Shown: one piece after another, positions 1 to 9,411 of the stretch
How positions within the stretch are numbered: position 1 is the stretch's first letter
Layout of the letters: the number at the start of each line of letters is the position of its first letter
From: Gammaproteobacteria bacterium
Lineage (GTDB): Bacteria > Pseudomonadota > Gammaproteobacteria > Pseudomonadales > Pseudohongiellaceae
Direction: 5' to 3'
Assembly: GCA_021773355.1 (NCBI GenBank)
Contig: JAJFKE010000049.1
Coordinates: 124,001-188,000 of the forward strand
Length of the DNA: 64,000 nucleotides
Program-made: the position numbers and the translations under genes
The notes under the pieces: model-generated
Database searches by the model: none
What the model saw: the letters and a program-made list of their open reading frames with translations, nothing else
Told to the model about the DNA's origin: nothing

Positions 1-1571
1 GCATAGCTTTGCTTGCTTAGCCATTTCTCGTAGTCTTTAAGGTCGCCTTTAAACTCAGCGAATACACCTTGATGGATAGAATAAAATTCATCCACGGTAT
101 TAACCAACAGATGCCGATCGTGGGAAACCACGATCATCGCGCCTTGATACTGTTGCAATGCCACGGTTAAGGCATGACACATTTCCAAATCCAAATGGTT
201 TGTGGGTTCGTCCAATAATAATAGATTTGGTTTTTGCCATGCGACCTTTGCCAGCGCGAGTCGAGCTTTTTCGCCACCAGAAAAATTCTTGATGGTTTCG
301 CTGACTCTGGTGCCGCGAAAATCAAAACCACCCAGGAAATCTCGTATCTGTTGCTCGCTGCCTTTTCTTGCTTCTTTTTGTATTAATTGAACCGGTGTTG
401 CTTGCTGGTCCAATTCATCGACTTGATGTTGAGCAAAATAACCGATAGTCAATTTCTTCGATCTCGCTATTTCTCCATCGAGTTGCTTCATCTGACCAGC
501 GAGAACCTTCAGCAGAGTGGACTTGCCGCTGCCGTTAAACCCCAATAAACCGAAACGAGACTCGGAACGAACACTGAGATCAATTTTGTCCACCAGCGGT
601 TTGTCAAAACCAATGGTAAGAGATTCCATCTGCAGTAAATAGCTGGATGGCTGATCCAATTCTGGAAACTGAAAACGAAAGGGAGAGTCAACATGGGCCG
701 GAGCGATGTCCTGCATGCGACTCAATTCCTTTAGGCGACTCTGTGCCTGTCTCGCCTTACTCGCTTTAACGCTGAAACGACGAACGAAGCTTTCTATTTC
801 TGCACGACGCCTTTGTTGCTTTTCATACAATGCTTGTTGCAGGGCCATTTTTTCCGCGCGCAATTTTTCATAGGCGCTGTAGTTGCCCTTGTAGCAATCA
901 AGCCCACCATTATCGAAACTGATGACGTTATTAATTACTGAATCCAGAAACGTGCGGTCGTGAGAGATGAGCAGTATTGTGCCTGGGTAATTTTGCAGCC
1001 ATTGTTCTAGCCAGACAGTCGCTTCAAGATCCAAGTGATTAGTTGGCTCATCCAACATCAAAAGGTCGGACGGGCACATCAGAGCCGCCGCCAGATTGAG
1101 GCGTACGCGCCATCCACCGGAAAAGCTGCTTATAGTCCTGTCGAACTCATCTACGCCGAATCCCAGGCCGGAAAGAAGGCGCTGGGCACGATGCTTGATA
1201 TCATAACCGTCTATTTCTTCCAGCTGTCCGAAAAGATCGGCCATTCGATTGTCGTCACCTTGCTGCTCGGCTGCGGCGATTTCGGTTTCCAGTCTACGAA
1301 ATTCCAGATGGGCATCCAGCACAAATTCCAGGGCACTGCGGCTACTACCGGGGGTTTCCTGCGCCATGGATGAGCTGCGCAGTCCGTTAGGCATGTCAAT
1401 TTCGCCCTCCTCCAGAGCAATTTCGCCACTCAAGGCACGGAACAAACTGGTCTTACCACAGCCGTTGCGGCCAATAATGCCAGTGCGTTGCCCCTTGTGA
1501 ATTACCAAGGAGACATCTCGTAGCAGCACCTGGTTGCCACGCATCAGCATTATATTATTGAGAGAAATCAT
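1..1571 (-). CDS. yheS: ABC-F family ATPase, YheS-like (3' end outside window)
   Basis: Soluble tandem ABC ATPase of the ABC-F class, which acts on ribosomes rather than in membrane transport. Two nucleotide-binding domains are visible. The first has Walker A GRNGCGKT (about residue 36), signature SGGWRVRL and Walker B LLMLDEPTNHLD. The second has GFNGSGKST, SGGEKARL and LLLLDEPTNHLD. A charged linker rich in K/R/Q separates them, as usual in ABC-F proteins. The start is the ATG at 1571-1569 (MISLNNIMLMRGNQVLL). 523 codons lie in the window without a stop, so roughly 100 residues (the C-terminal extension of YheS) should lie beyond the left edge. The assignment to YheS rather than Uup rests on overall resemblance. 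Confidence 0.93.
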   Translation of the reverse strand, partial: MISLNNIMLMRGNQVLLRDVSLVIHKGQRTGIIGRNGCGKTSLFRALSGEIALEEGEIDMPNGLRSSSMAQETPGSSRSALEFVLDAHLEFRRLETEIAAAEQQGDDNRMADLFGQLEEIDGYDIKHRAQRLLSGLGFGVDEFDRTISSFSGGWRVRLNLAAALMCPSDLLMLDEPTNHLDLEATVWLEQWLQNYPGTILLISHDRTFLDSVINNVISFDNGGLDCYKGNYSAYEKLRAEKMALQQALYEKQQRRRAEIESFVRRFSVKASKARQAQSRLKELSRMQDIAPAHVDSPFRFQFPELDQPSSYLLQMESLTIGFDKPLVDKIDLSVRSESRFGLLGFNGSGKSTLLKVLAGQMKQLDGEIARSKKLTIGYFAQHQVDELDQQATPVQLIQKEARKGSEQQIRDFLGGFDFRGTRVSETIKNFSGGEKARLALAKVAWQKPNLLLLDEPTNHLDLEMCHALTVALQQYQGAMIVVSHDRHLLVNTVDEFYSIHQGVFAEFKGDLKDYEKWLSKQSY

Positions 1572-1701
1572 CGCCTTGGGAACTGCGTGCCGGAATAATG
1601 AAGCGGCACATAATACACCATAATTGATTTCATCAGACCTTATTCGTACTATTGAGCCCTGCCTCGATATTTCAGAGGGGCATACCAGGCTGGACGCTGT
1701 A

Positions 1702-2400
1702 ATGAAACAAATCTTAATCATTGATGACGACGAAAAATTAGGCCAGCTGCTGACCCAATATCTTGAGAGATACGATATGCAAGCACACGTCGCCATGACC
1801 CCAAGCAAAGGCTTCGAGTTGCTGAAGAAGATCAAACCGGATTTGCTCATTCTGGATGTGATGTTGCCGGAAAAGGACGGGTTTGAGATTTGCCGTGAGA
1901 TTCGCGCGAAGTCTTCCATATTTGGCCAATTACCGATTCTCATGTTGACTGCACACGCCGAGGTCACCGATCGCATTGTAGGGCTTGAGTTAGGCGCGGA
2001 CGATTATCTACCTAAACCTTTTGAGCCACGCGAGCTAGTGGCGCGCATTCATAATATTTTGCGGCGCAGCAGTGATGACAGTAGCCTGCGCGATATCAAG
2101 AATATTAATGGACTGCAAGTTGATGCACCGCGCCGCGAAGTAAAACTCGACGATGAGGTTCTTGATCTCACTACCATGGAATACGAATTGCTTATTCTGT
2201 TTATGCAGTTCCCCAATAAAACATTTACTCGCGATGAGTTAATGAATCGATTACGTGGTATCGATGCCGAATTATTTTCCCGAGCCGTAGATACATTGGT
2301 GAGCCGTTTGCGACACAAGTTAAATGACACGTCGAAAACTCCGCGGTTTATCAAAACCGTTTGGGGTCGCGGTTATACTTTTGTCGGCGAGCAAATATGA
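1702..2400 (+). CDS. OmpR/PhoB-family response regulator
   Basis: DNA-binding response regulator of 232 residues. The receiver domain carries the acidic pocket (D8-D10), phosphoacceptor D52 in ILDVMLPEKDG, T83 and K105 in LPKPF. The C-terminal half is an OmpR-type winged helix ending in TVWGRGYTF. An upstream in-frame ATG at 1624 would add 26 residues that do not belong to the receiver fold, so the ATG at 1702 (MKQILIIDDD) is preferred. The stop overlaps the start of the kinase gene (ATGA), which points to translational coupling. The subfamily resembles RstA/CpxR. The signal and regulon cannot be inferred. Confidence 0.93.
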   Translation: MKQILIIDDDEKLGQLLTQYLERYDMQAHVAMTPSKGFELLKKIKPDLLILDVMLPEKDGFEICREIRAKSSIFGQLPILMLTAHAEVTDRIVGLELGADDYLPKPFEPRELVARIHNILRRSSDDSSLRDIKNINGLQVDAPRREVKLDDEVLDLTTMEYELLILFMQFPNKTFTRDELMNRLRGIDAELFSRAVDTLVSRLRHKLNDTSKTPRFIKTVWGRGYTFVGEQI

Positions 2401-3728
2401 CGACACTGGTTCAAGGTGTTAGGCGTTCACTGTTTGTTCGTCTGCTACTCATTTTCGGCATAACAGTAATTCTGTTCTTTGTTATTTTTTCAATCTCTCT
2501 GCGCACCGTAAATCAGAATATCAATACCATTGATGCGATCCCCGATTTTTTCACCCGTAATATTGAGTCCATAATCGGCGACATTGGTGCGCCGCCCAAT
2601 CTTGGTAACGCCATGCGTCTTGCTGAAGAGCTTGACTGGAGCATCGCCATTCACAATCCGATCATGCGTTGGAGTTCGGATAACGACAATAGACTTGATT
2701 TAGAGGATTCTGCGTTCAGCCGAAAGCTGACTGACGATGCCGAAGTACGCTCGGTAAATAACGAAGACATTATCATGGTGCAGCGCGGAGGCTACGATTT
2801 CTATTTGTATCAAAGATCGCTGAACGACAATAGTTCTAACTACGTTGTGCTGTACATCGGTGTTGCACTTGGCAGTATCGTTTTGTTCCTCAATTATTTT
2901 ATGGTGAACAAATTGCTGGATCCGGTTCGGCTACTTCGAAGAGGAGCCGAGAGAATTCGTCTCGGAGATTTGAATTTCCGAGTTAAGAGTAATCGCCAGG
3001 ACGAGCTAGGCGAGCTGACCGAAAGTATCAATCACATGGCGGACTCCCTACAGTCGATGTTGGAGGCTAAGCGGCAATTACTGCTGGCAATTAGCCATGA
3101 ACTACGAACCCCGATTACCAAGGCGAAACTCAGATTGGAGTTCATGCCAGAAAGCAGTGAGAAGGATCAGCTCAAAGAAGATATTCAGGAAATTGAATTA
3201 CTGATTTCAGATCTGATCGAAGCAGAGAGACTCAACGAAGAGCATGCAGTTCTAACTACCGATCCTACTCCCATTGCTGCCTTTGTCGAAGGGGTTAGTG
3301 AACAATTCGCATCTTATCCCGGCGGTATTGAATTTGAACTTCCGCAGCAAGACCGCGACTTCGTCATAGACAATCTGCGCATTCGTTTGCTAATAACCAA
3401 TTTGCTGAATAACGCCATTCGTCACGGCGAAGAAAATCCAATAGTGGTTCGAGTCAGCTTTGAAGGTGAGGATGTACTTTTGGAGGTTGAAGACCAAGGA
3501 GAAGGCATTGCTGAGGAGCATCTCTCACAGATCAGCGAACCTTTCTACCGTGCTGACAGCGCCAGGCAGCGCAATACTGGAGGCTTCGGCCTTGGGCTCT
3601 ATCTGTGCAGGCTAATCGCGCAGGCGCACGGAGGCGAACTAATCATTGAAAGTCAGGTTGGTGCGGGAACACATATTACCGTGAGATTACCGCCTCGGCC
3701 GCCAAGCGACCTACCGGAAGCAGAATAG
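2397..3728 (+). CDS. Membrane sensor histidine kinase
   Basis: Partner kinase of the preceding regulator, 443 residues. TM1 is at about 12-34, a periplasmic sensor stretch of about 110 residues follows, and TM2 is at about 148-170. Then come a HAMP linker, HisKA with the phospho-accepting H234 in ISHELRTP, and a HATPase domain with the N box (LLNNAIRHG), G1 (DQGEGI) and G2 (GGFGLGLYL). The start ATG at 2397 overlaps the stop of the regulator gene; an upstream in-frame ATG at 2361 lies inside the regulator and is rejected. The small periplasmic domain resembles no ligand-binding domain I recognise. Organisation is like CpxA/RstB. Confidence 0.92.
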   Translation: MTTLVQGVRRSLFVRLLLIFGITVILFFVIFSISLRTVNQNINTIDAIPDFFTRNIESIIGDIGAPPNLGNAMRLAEELDWSIAIHNPIMRWSSDNDNRLDLEDSAFSRKLTDDAEVRSVNNEDIIMVQRGGYDFYLYQRSLNDNSSNYVVLYIGVALGSIVLFLNYFMVNKLLDPVRLLRRGAERIRLGDLNFRVKSNRQDELGELTESINHMADSLQSMLEAKRQLLLAISHELRTPITKAKLRLEFMPESSEKDQLKEDIQEIELLISDLIEAERLNEEHAVLTTDPTPIAAFVEGVSEQFASYPGGIEFELPQQDRDFVIDNLRIRLLITNLLNNAIRHGEENPIVVRVSFEGEDVLLEVEDQGEGIAEEHLSQISEPFYRADSARQRNTGGFGLGLYLCRLIAQAHGGELIIESQVGAGTHITVRLPPRPPSDLPEAE

Positions 3729-3769
3729 CGTCACTATCTGACGCTCACAATCTACTTTGCTGATAAATC

Positions 3770-5722
3770 CTAAGTCCGAGCCGACTTGCGGCGCTGTGTC
3801 CGCATGTAACTAAGCAGCAGGACCAATAGCGTTAACAGCACCGGTATCAAGGCCGTGTTAATCAGTTTTAGGTTGGCACCCAATTGCTCGATGTCTTCGG
3901 TCAATTGATATTGCACGTCGCGTAGGCTGCGTCTGGTTTCCAGCATCTCTTCGTTGAACCTATCGACTTCGCTTTGAATTTCTGGCGTCATCTGCCCAAT
4001 CAATTCACCATTTTCATCTTGATTCAATTCGGCTAGAGCAGCTTCGGTCTCGGCCAGGCGATCTAACAACTCCGCTTCTTCGATGCGTAAGCGATCATCA
4101 GCCTGACGCTGAAGTTGAATGACGCGCGTGAACGGGCGTGAATAGGTGCCACGACTTCGAATGCTGGCCAGATCTGCACCACCACTTAAGTTATCAAGAG
4201 CATTGATTACCATGTCACCATTGTTAGAGAAAGGACGCGGTATTCGTTGGCCCAGGAACTGACCAACCTGAACCCAGAGCCTATCGCTAAGCATATCGGT
4301 ATCGGCAAAAACCAGAATATTTACTTCTCCATTGGAGCTGCTCAGGTGTTCAATTTCGGATTCTTCTTCTGCCACTTCCTCGGTCTCGGTACTTTCGTCG
4401 CCTTCCTCTTCGGCGTCTTCAACTTCTTCGACTGGCCTGCCATCGGGAAACGCCGTTTCAACTATGCCACTAATGCGCGCCGCAATGGTAAAACTCTGTT
4501 CGGATGATACAAACTCGTCGAATAGCACGGAAGGATCAGTGATATCTTCAAGCAGCGAGGCATCCATCAGCATGGCATCATTGGAAGAAACCATCAGCGG
4601 CTCGAAGCGAGTATTTGACCCTTCCAAGTGACTGATTACGCCACTAGAAGATAGATTAATCGCTTCGAGACGGCTGGTAATTATATCGCTTTGCGTAAGG
4701 AAATTTTTCTGTACTCCCAACATACCTAGATGCGCAACAGGGCGTTGGCCCTGTCCCATTGAAACCCGCAGAGCGAGCTCATTGTCCGTTAGAACTTTGT
4801 CATTTGGAAAATCGATTCCCCAGGATTCTAATAGTCCCGGCAGTTCCGAGCTCATGCCTGCTGGTATCAAATTACCTTGTTGTGTACGACTCACCATGGA
4901 ATCGGCATTCGGGTCCAGAAATACCAAGGTCTTACCGCCGCGCATAACGAATTGATCGATAGCATACAGCATCTGCTGTGACAGACCCTGCGGATGGACA
5001 ATCATTAATATGTCTATCTCTTCATCGATCGTGTTTGATGTTAAATCGACACGCTGTACTGCATACAGTTGGCGAATGATATCCATGATCATCCATTGCT
5101 GGGTCGCCTGTCCCATCACTGGGTTGAACCCGCCGTCAATATCTAGTTCGGTCAGCAAGCCAACAACCTGCAAGTCAGGATTAGCCACCTTGCTAACAAG
5201 CTTCATGAATTCATACTCCAGAAACTGTTCCTGGTCCGGTCGGATCAGCGCCATGGTTTCGGCGGCGCGGCCGAGTGCAGGGTTGACTACCGCACTCTCC
5301 TCCTGCGCTGCAACCAAACCAAAATAGATGGCCTGGCCTCCCTGAGTTACTGGTACCGCTTGTATGCCAAATTCTGTCGCCAGATCTTCGTCTTCCGAAA
5401 ACGGCTGCGGATCAATCACGCTGAAACTAAGACGACCGTTGCTGGCGAGAACTATCTCCCGCAGCAATTCCTGAACCCGTGTGCCATAGCTTCGAATCTG
5501 TGGAATATCTTCCGTCGCGCTTTCGGAATAAAAGAACATCAGTTCGATAGGCGCTTGCAAATTCGAAACAATATTGCGGGTGCCGTTTGACAGTGAGTAG
5601 AGATTATCCTCGGTTAAATCAATACGCAGACTAGGCAACGAACTGATTGTTGCCACAGCCAAAATCGTAGCAAACGCAATTGTGGCTAATCCAGTTCTTG
5701 AAGATAGGGATTTTCTATTCAT
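3770..5722 (-). CDS. Gld-type ABC transporter auxiliary protein (GldG-like)
   Basis: 650-residue membrane-anchored protein of the GldG/ABC_transp_aux family, third gene of a three-gene ABC operon. An N-terminal TM (about 10-30) is followed by a large extracytoplasmic region with the family pattern SLRIDLTEDNLYSLS near residue 35, a predicted coiled coil (about 540-610) and a C-terminal TM followed by basic residues. A very acidic low-complexity stretch lies at about residues 428-458. It starts 13 bp after the permease stop. In gliding Bacteroidetes such proteins serve motility; in Gammaproteobacteria the substrate is unknown. Confidence 0.87.
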   Translation of the reverse strand: MNRKSLSSRTGLATIAFATILAVATISSLPSLRIDLTEDNLYSLSNGTRNIVSNLQAPIELMFFYSESATEDIPQIRSYGTRVQELLREIVLASNGRLSFSVIDPQPFSEDEDLATEFGIQAVPVTQGGQAIYFGLVAAQEESAVVNPALGRAAETMALIRPDQEQFLEYEFMKLVSKVANPDLQVVGLLTELDIDGGFNPVMGQATQQWMIMDIIRQLYAVQRVDLTSNTIDEEIDILMIVHPQGLSQQMLYAIDQFVMRGGKTLVFLDPNADSMVSRTQQGNLIPAGMSSELPGLLESWGIDFPNDKVLTDNELALRVSMGQGQRPVAHLGMLGVQKNFLTQSDIITSRLEAINLSSSGVISHLEGSNTRFEPLMVSSNDAMLMDASLLEDITDPSVLFDEFVSSEQSFTIAARISGIVETAFPDGRPVEEVEDAEEEGDESTETEEVAEEESEIEHLSSSNGEVNILVFADTDMLSDRLWVQVGQFLGQRIPRPFSNNGDMVINALDNLSGGADLASIRSRGTYSRPFTRVIQLQRQADDRLRIEEAELLDRLAETEAALAELNQDENGELIGQMTPEIQSEVDRFNEEMLETRRSLRDVQYQLTEDIEQLGANLKLINTALIPVLLTLLVLLLSYMRTQRRKSART

Positions 5723-5735
5723 TGTTGATTCCTCC

Positions 5736-6470
5736 CTAGTTTGCTTTCTTCATTTCGATAACCACTGCACTGGCAAGAAGCCAGGCTGCAATGAATACAC
5801 TAAAGAACAGGAAGTCACGAATATCCAGAACGCCTTTAGCTATCGAATCAAAGTGTGTGAGAAAACCCATGGCCGAAAAGGCATCAACAAAGAATTGAGG
5901 AATCCATTCGGGGAAGGCGCTGAGTAAAATGGGTGAGCCCATGATGACAAACAGAAAGCAGATACTAACGGTAAGAATAAAGGCTATCACAGTGTTTTTG
6001 GTGCAGGCTGACATGCAAGAACCGATGGCAAGAAATCCGCCTGCCATAAACCAGCTGCCGATATAGGCGGCGAGAATCACACCGTTATCTGGATCGCCCA
6101 AATAGTTAACTGTTAGCCAAATAGGAAAAGTTAACAACAGCGCTATGCCAGTTAAGGCCCAGGCTGCCAGAAATTTTCCCAGCACCGCATCTGCCAGCCG
6201 TACTGGCAAAGTTAGCAATAGCTCTATGGTTCCCGTTTTCCGTTCGTCCGCCCATAAGGTCATGGCAATGGCAGGAATCATGAACAAATACAGCCACGGA
6301 TGAAAACTAAAAAATGGCAGCAGGTCCGCCTGACCGCGGGCGTAGAAGCCGCCCAGATCGAAGGTAAAAATACCGTTGGAAATCAGGAAGATCACAATGA
6401 ATATATAGGCCAACGGTGTCGCAAAATAACTAAACAGTTCGCGTTTAAAAATAATTGCTAAATTTCCCAT
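5736..6470 (-). CDS. ABC transporter permease, ABC-2 type (GldF-like)
   Basis: 244-residue integral membrane permease with about six hydrophobic segments, including the ABC-2 landmark ALWADERKTGTIELLLTLPV in the first cytoplasmic loop region. Its start overlaps the ATPase stop by one base, and the auxiliary protein follows 13 bp later, so the three genes form one minus-strand operon. Together with the ATPase and the GldG-like protein it should form an inner-membrane exporter or envelope-remodelling complex. No substrate can be read from the sequence. Confidence 0.9.
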   Translation of the reverse strand: MGNLAIIFKRELFSYFATPLAYIFIVIFLISNGIFTFDLGGFYARGQADLLPFFSFHPWLYLFMIPAIAMTLWADERKTGTIELLLTLPVRLADAVLGKFLAAWALTGIALLLTFPIWLTVNYLGDPDNGVILAAYIGSWFMAGGFLAIGSCMSACTKNTVIAFILTVSICFLFVIMGSPILLSAFPEWIPQFFVDAFSAMGFLTHFDSIAKGVLDIRDFLFFSVFIAAWLLASAVVIEMKKAN

Positions 6471-7405
6471 TATTCAGCTCCTTGTGTCTGCTGCGTCACA
6501 GTTCTGAACACATCTTCCAGTTGTCCGCGACTGACATGAAACTCGGTAACCGGCCAATGCTTGGCTTGTGCTACTTCGGATACCTGAGAAAAAATTGATT
6601 TGCCATCATTAGCGAGAATCCGGAACACCAGTTCGTCATCTTCGTCTTTCTCAACTTCACTAACTTCAGCGATGCCGGTCAAGTCTGCTTCCAAATCATA
6701 GTTCTCGTTGAGACGAACACTCACAGCTTGATGATACTTGGAACGGGACTCCAATTCGGCGGGTGTGCCGTCGGCGACAATTTTTCCTTGCGAGATAATT
6801 ATTGCTCGAGAGCAAACCGCGGTGACTTCTTCCAATATATGCGTGGAGATGATGACGATCTTGTCTCTTGCCAGATTTTTTATCAGCTCTCTCACATGAT
6901 GCTTTTGATTAGGATCCAGGCCATCTGTTGGCTCATCAAGAATTAATACCTTGGGATCATGCATAATTGCCTGTGCCAAGCCTACGCGCCGCTTAAAACC
7001 CTTTGACAGTGTTTCGATGGTTTGTTGGCTAACGGAATTAAGCTCAACCTCGTCTAACACGTGTTGTACACGCTGGCTGATTTCCTCTCCTCGATAGCCC
7101 CTTACCTGGGCAACAAAATTCAGGAATTCCAGAGTGGTCATATCTCCGTAAGATGGAGCTCCCTCCGGCAAATACCCCATCAAAGCCTTGGCTTCGATCG
7201 GGTTCTTACTAATATCATAACCATCGATGCGTATCGAACCATTGCTGGCGGACAGAAACCCGGTAATTAGTTTCATGGTTGTGGATTTACCGGCGCCATT
7301 GGGGCCCAGGAACCCGAGTACCTCACCTTCCTTCACGGTGAAGCTGAGATCGTCGATGGCGGTAAACTGGTCAAAGATTTTTGTTAAATTGTTAATTTCA
7401 ATCAT
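6470..7405 (-). CDS. ABC transporter ATP-binding protein (GldA-like)
   Basis: 311-residue ABC ATPase, first gene of the operon. Walker A is GPNGAGKST (about residues 34-42), the Q loop region MGYLPEG follows, the signature is modified to LSKGFKRRV (K replacing the second Gly of LSGG, common in this drug/Gld-type subgroup), Walker B is LILDEPTDGLDPNQ, and the switch His lies in STHILEE. A C-terminal domain of about 90 residues with mixed charge follows the nucleotide-binding domain. The ATG at 7405 agrees with the family start MIEINNLTK. It powers the permease encoded immediately downstream. Confidence 0.92.
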   Translation of the reverse strand: MIEINNLTKIFDQFTAIDDLSFTVKEGEVLGFLGPNGAGKSTTMKLITGFLSASNGSIRIDGYDISKNPIEAKALMGYLPEGAPSYGDMTTLEFLNFVAQVRGYRGEEISQRVQHVLDEVELNSVSQQTIETLSKGFKRRVGLAQAIMHDPKVLILDEPTDGLDPNQKHHVRELIKNLARDKIVIISTHILEEVTAVCSRAIIISQGKIVADGTPAELESRSKYHQAVSVRLNENYDLEADLTGIAEVSEVEKDEDDELVFRILANDGKSIFSQVSEVAQAKHWPVTEFHVSRGQLEDVFRTVTQQTQGAE

Positions 7406-7624
7406 CTACTTTCAGACCCTGAGTTTATTTGCTTTCGTAGTTAGTTTTGCAGGAGATTCTGCAATGCCTTGCAGCAGACCACAGACTGGTCTCAGATGCC
7501 GCAAATTGTGATGGGCAAATATAGGCGCGTTGCCTCAATTTTTCAAGATTGATAGGATTAAACCCGGCAATACCAGCGATGGAAGGTGAAACCGCCACAA
7601 CTGACGGTGCGGCCAAGGAATTAG

Positions 7625-7881
7625 GGACCCTCTGATTAATTCCAAACTGCCTCTGGCTTTTGGCTTGTTCCGAGGTTGAGGCGTCTCTTTGAAGGCATGC
7701 GTCGGCCTGTCGAAAAGAGACAACGAAAAGATCGGAGCAAGCTGGTGCCCCGAAGGGCGCGGCCTGAAGCGTACAGATTCTAGACGCCGTTCTTGCTAGG
7801 GGAGTGACCCACGCGGCAAACGGCGTCTAGAATCTGTACGCTTCAGGTCACGCAGAGGTGTTGGAATTAATCAGAGGGTCC
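7625..7881. repeat. 257-bp element bounded by 21-bp perfect inverted repeats (MITE-like)
   Basis: Positions 7625-7645 and 7861-7881 are exact reverse complements (GGACCCTCTGATTAATTCC core). The element fills most of the non-coding gap 7406-7953 between the ABC operon promoter side and lptM. It carries no plausible gene and contains a second, internal palindrome. The same end sequence recurs singly at 11000-11017 and 19809-19825. This architecture suits a non-autonomous mobile element or a REP/REPIN-like dispersed repeat. No target-site duplication is obvious. The remaining gap, 7406-7624, shows nothing else recognisable. Confidence 0.75.
7763..7847. repeat. Internal 29-bp perfect inverted repeat (strong hairpin)
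   Basis: Positions 7763-7791 and 7819-7847 are exact 29-bp reverse complements around a 27-bp spacer, nested inside the 257-bp element. It could fold into a long cruciform or RNA hairpin. No T-run follows either side, so it is not a typical intrinsic terminator. Confidence 0.85.
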
Positions 7882-7953
7882 TTAGCCTGTGTTTCTATTT
7901 CAGCTGGCGTTATAATCGGCGACTTTCCGGCTCTAGCTAGATGCAACTGTCCA

Positions 7954-8106
7954 ATGAAAAAACAGATCAATAGAATTTTCGCTCTTCTCATGCTGGCAAG
8001 CCTGGCACTGAACCTTAGCTATTGTGGGCAAAAAGGCGGCCTTACGCGCCCTGAGCAAGCAGCTTTCACAGCGCCCGCTACCGCCTCTTTCGCGCAGATC
8101 AAATAA
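7954..8106 (+). CDS. lptM: Small lipoprotein LptM (LppL/YifL family)
   Basis: 50-residue lipoprotein. A basic start (MKKQINRIF) is followed by a hydrophobic signal segment, Cys at about residue 24 and the family hallmark CGQKG directly after it. LptM assists maturation of the LPS translocon LptD at the outer membrane, and it classically lies directly upstream of lysA/dapF, as here (41 bp to lysA). Two oddities are visible. The residue before the lipobox Cys is Tyr (LSYC) instead of Gly/Ala/Ser, and the usual CGQKGPL reads CGQKGGL. An in-frame extension upstream to 7858 runs into the repeat element and is rejected. Confidence 0.82.
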   Translation: MKKQINRIFALLMLASLALNLSYCGQKGGLTRPEQAAFTAPATASFAQIK

Positions 8107-8147
8107 GGTACCGGCCTTGCCGGCCCTACACTAACTGGCTCCCTAGA

Positions 8148-9395
8148 ATGGACTATTTTAATTACAAAGCCGATGCACTCTATGCAGAGGATGTAGCAGT
8201 CTCCAAAATAGCAGAGGAATACGGCACGCCTTGCTTTATCTACTCCAGGGCCACCCTGGAGCGTCACTATAGAGCCTATGAAAAGGCACTCGCCGATCTG
8301 CCCAATATGATCTGCTATGCGGTAAAGGCAAATTCCAATCTGGCGGTACTAAATATACTGGCTCGCATGGGAGCCGGTTTTGATATTGTGTCCGGTGGCG
8401 AACTGAGCCGTGTACTGGAAGCGGGCGGTGACCCAGCCAAGGTGATTTTTTCAGGACTGGGCAAGACCGTGGCCGAGATGAAACAAGCTCTGCAGGCTGG
8501 AATTCATTGTTTCAATGTCGAATCAGAGGCGGAATTAAGCCGACTCAATGAGGTAGCCATCGAACTAGGAATTCCAGCCTGCATATCTGTGCGTGTGAAT
8601 CCGGATGTAGATGCGGGAACGCACCCCTATATATCGACCGGCTTGAAAGAAAATAAATTTGGAATCTCCACAGATCGCGCTCTGGAAGTGTATAGAACTG
8701 CAGCGCAGCTGGAAGCAATCAAAGTGGTGGGTATCGACTGCCACATAGGTTCACAACTGACCACTGTGGCACCATTTTTAGATGCCATCGATAGATTACT
8801 GGTCATGGTAGATAAGCTGGATCAGGCAGGAATCAAACTCAGCCATTTCGACATGGGTGGAGGACTGGGTGTCAGCTATGGTGATGAGAGCCCCCCTCTT
8901 CCCTCGGAGCTGATTGCGGCAGTCAAAGATCGCTTCGCCGATCGCGGCCTAACTTTAATGGTTGAACCAGGACGATCGATCGCGGCCAATGCCGGCATCT
9001 TTGTCACTAAGGTTGAATACATAAAGAACACCGAGCACAAGAATTTCGCCATCGTCGATGGCGCCATGAACGATTTGCTGAGACCGGCTCTGTACGGAGC
9101 CTGGCAGGAGATTATTCCGGTTGAGAACAGCAGTGGCGAATCTCTAAGTTATGATATTGTTGGTCCTGTTTGCGAATCTGCCGATTTTCTTGGCAAAGAC
9201 CGACCCTTGGTGGTGAGCGCCAACGATTTACTGGCGGTGCGTTCCGCCGGAGCCTACGGTTTTGTCATGAGTTCAAACTACAATACTCGTCCCCGTGCGG
9301 CTGAAATTATGGTTGATGGATCCGCTGCTCATTTAGTGAGGAGACGGGAAGTGCTTGAAGATTTGTTAGAACTGGAATCCTGTTTACCGGAATAA
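8148..9395 (+). CDS. lysA: Diaminopimelate decarboxylase
   Basis: Last step of lysine biosynthesis: PLP-dependent decarboxylation of meso-diaminopimelate. 415 residues, normal for the family. It has an alanine-racemase-like barrel with PLP lysine K60 in CYAVKANSN, the GGGLGVSY phosphate-binding loop, the HIGSQ motif, EPGRS near residue 274, and the C-terminal barrel containing GPVCESAD with the active-site Cys. It starts 41 bp after lptM and is followed 16 bp later by dapF, forming the standard lptM-lysA-dapF cluster. Confidence 0.97.
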   Translation: MDYFNYKADALYAEDVAVSKIAEEYGTPCFIYSRATLERHYRAYEKALADLPNMICYAVKANSNLAVLNILARMGAGFDIVSGGELSRVLEAGGDPAKVIFSGLGKTVAEMKQALQAGIHCFNVESEAELSRLNEVAIELGIPACISVRVNPDVDAGTHPYISTGLKENKFGISTDRALEVYRTAAQLEAIKVVGIDCHIGSQLTTVAPFLDAIDRLLVMVDKLDQAGIKLSHFDMGGGLGVSYGDESPPLPSELIAAVKDRFADRGLTLMVEPGRSIAANAGIFVTKVEYIKNTEHKNFAIVDGAMNDLLRPALYGAWQEIIPVENSSGESLSYDIVGPVCESADFLGKDRPLVVSANDLLAVRSAGAYGFVMSSNYNTRPRAAEIMVDGSAAHLVRRREVLEDLLELESCLPE

Positions 9396-9411
9396 ACTGC
9401 GACCCTACAAA

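Noticed and set aside
7763..7847. Integron attC site
   Set aside because: The palindrome is perfect with no extrahelical bases or R box core GTTRRRY, and no integrase is present.
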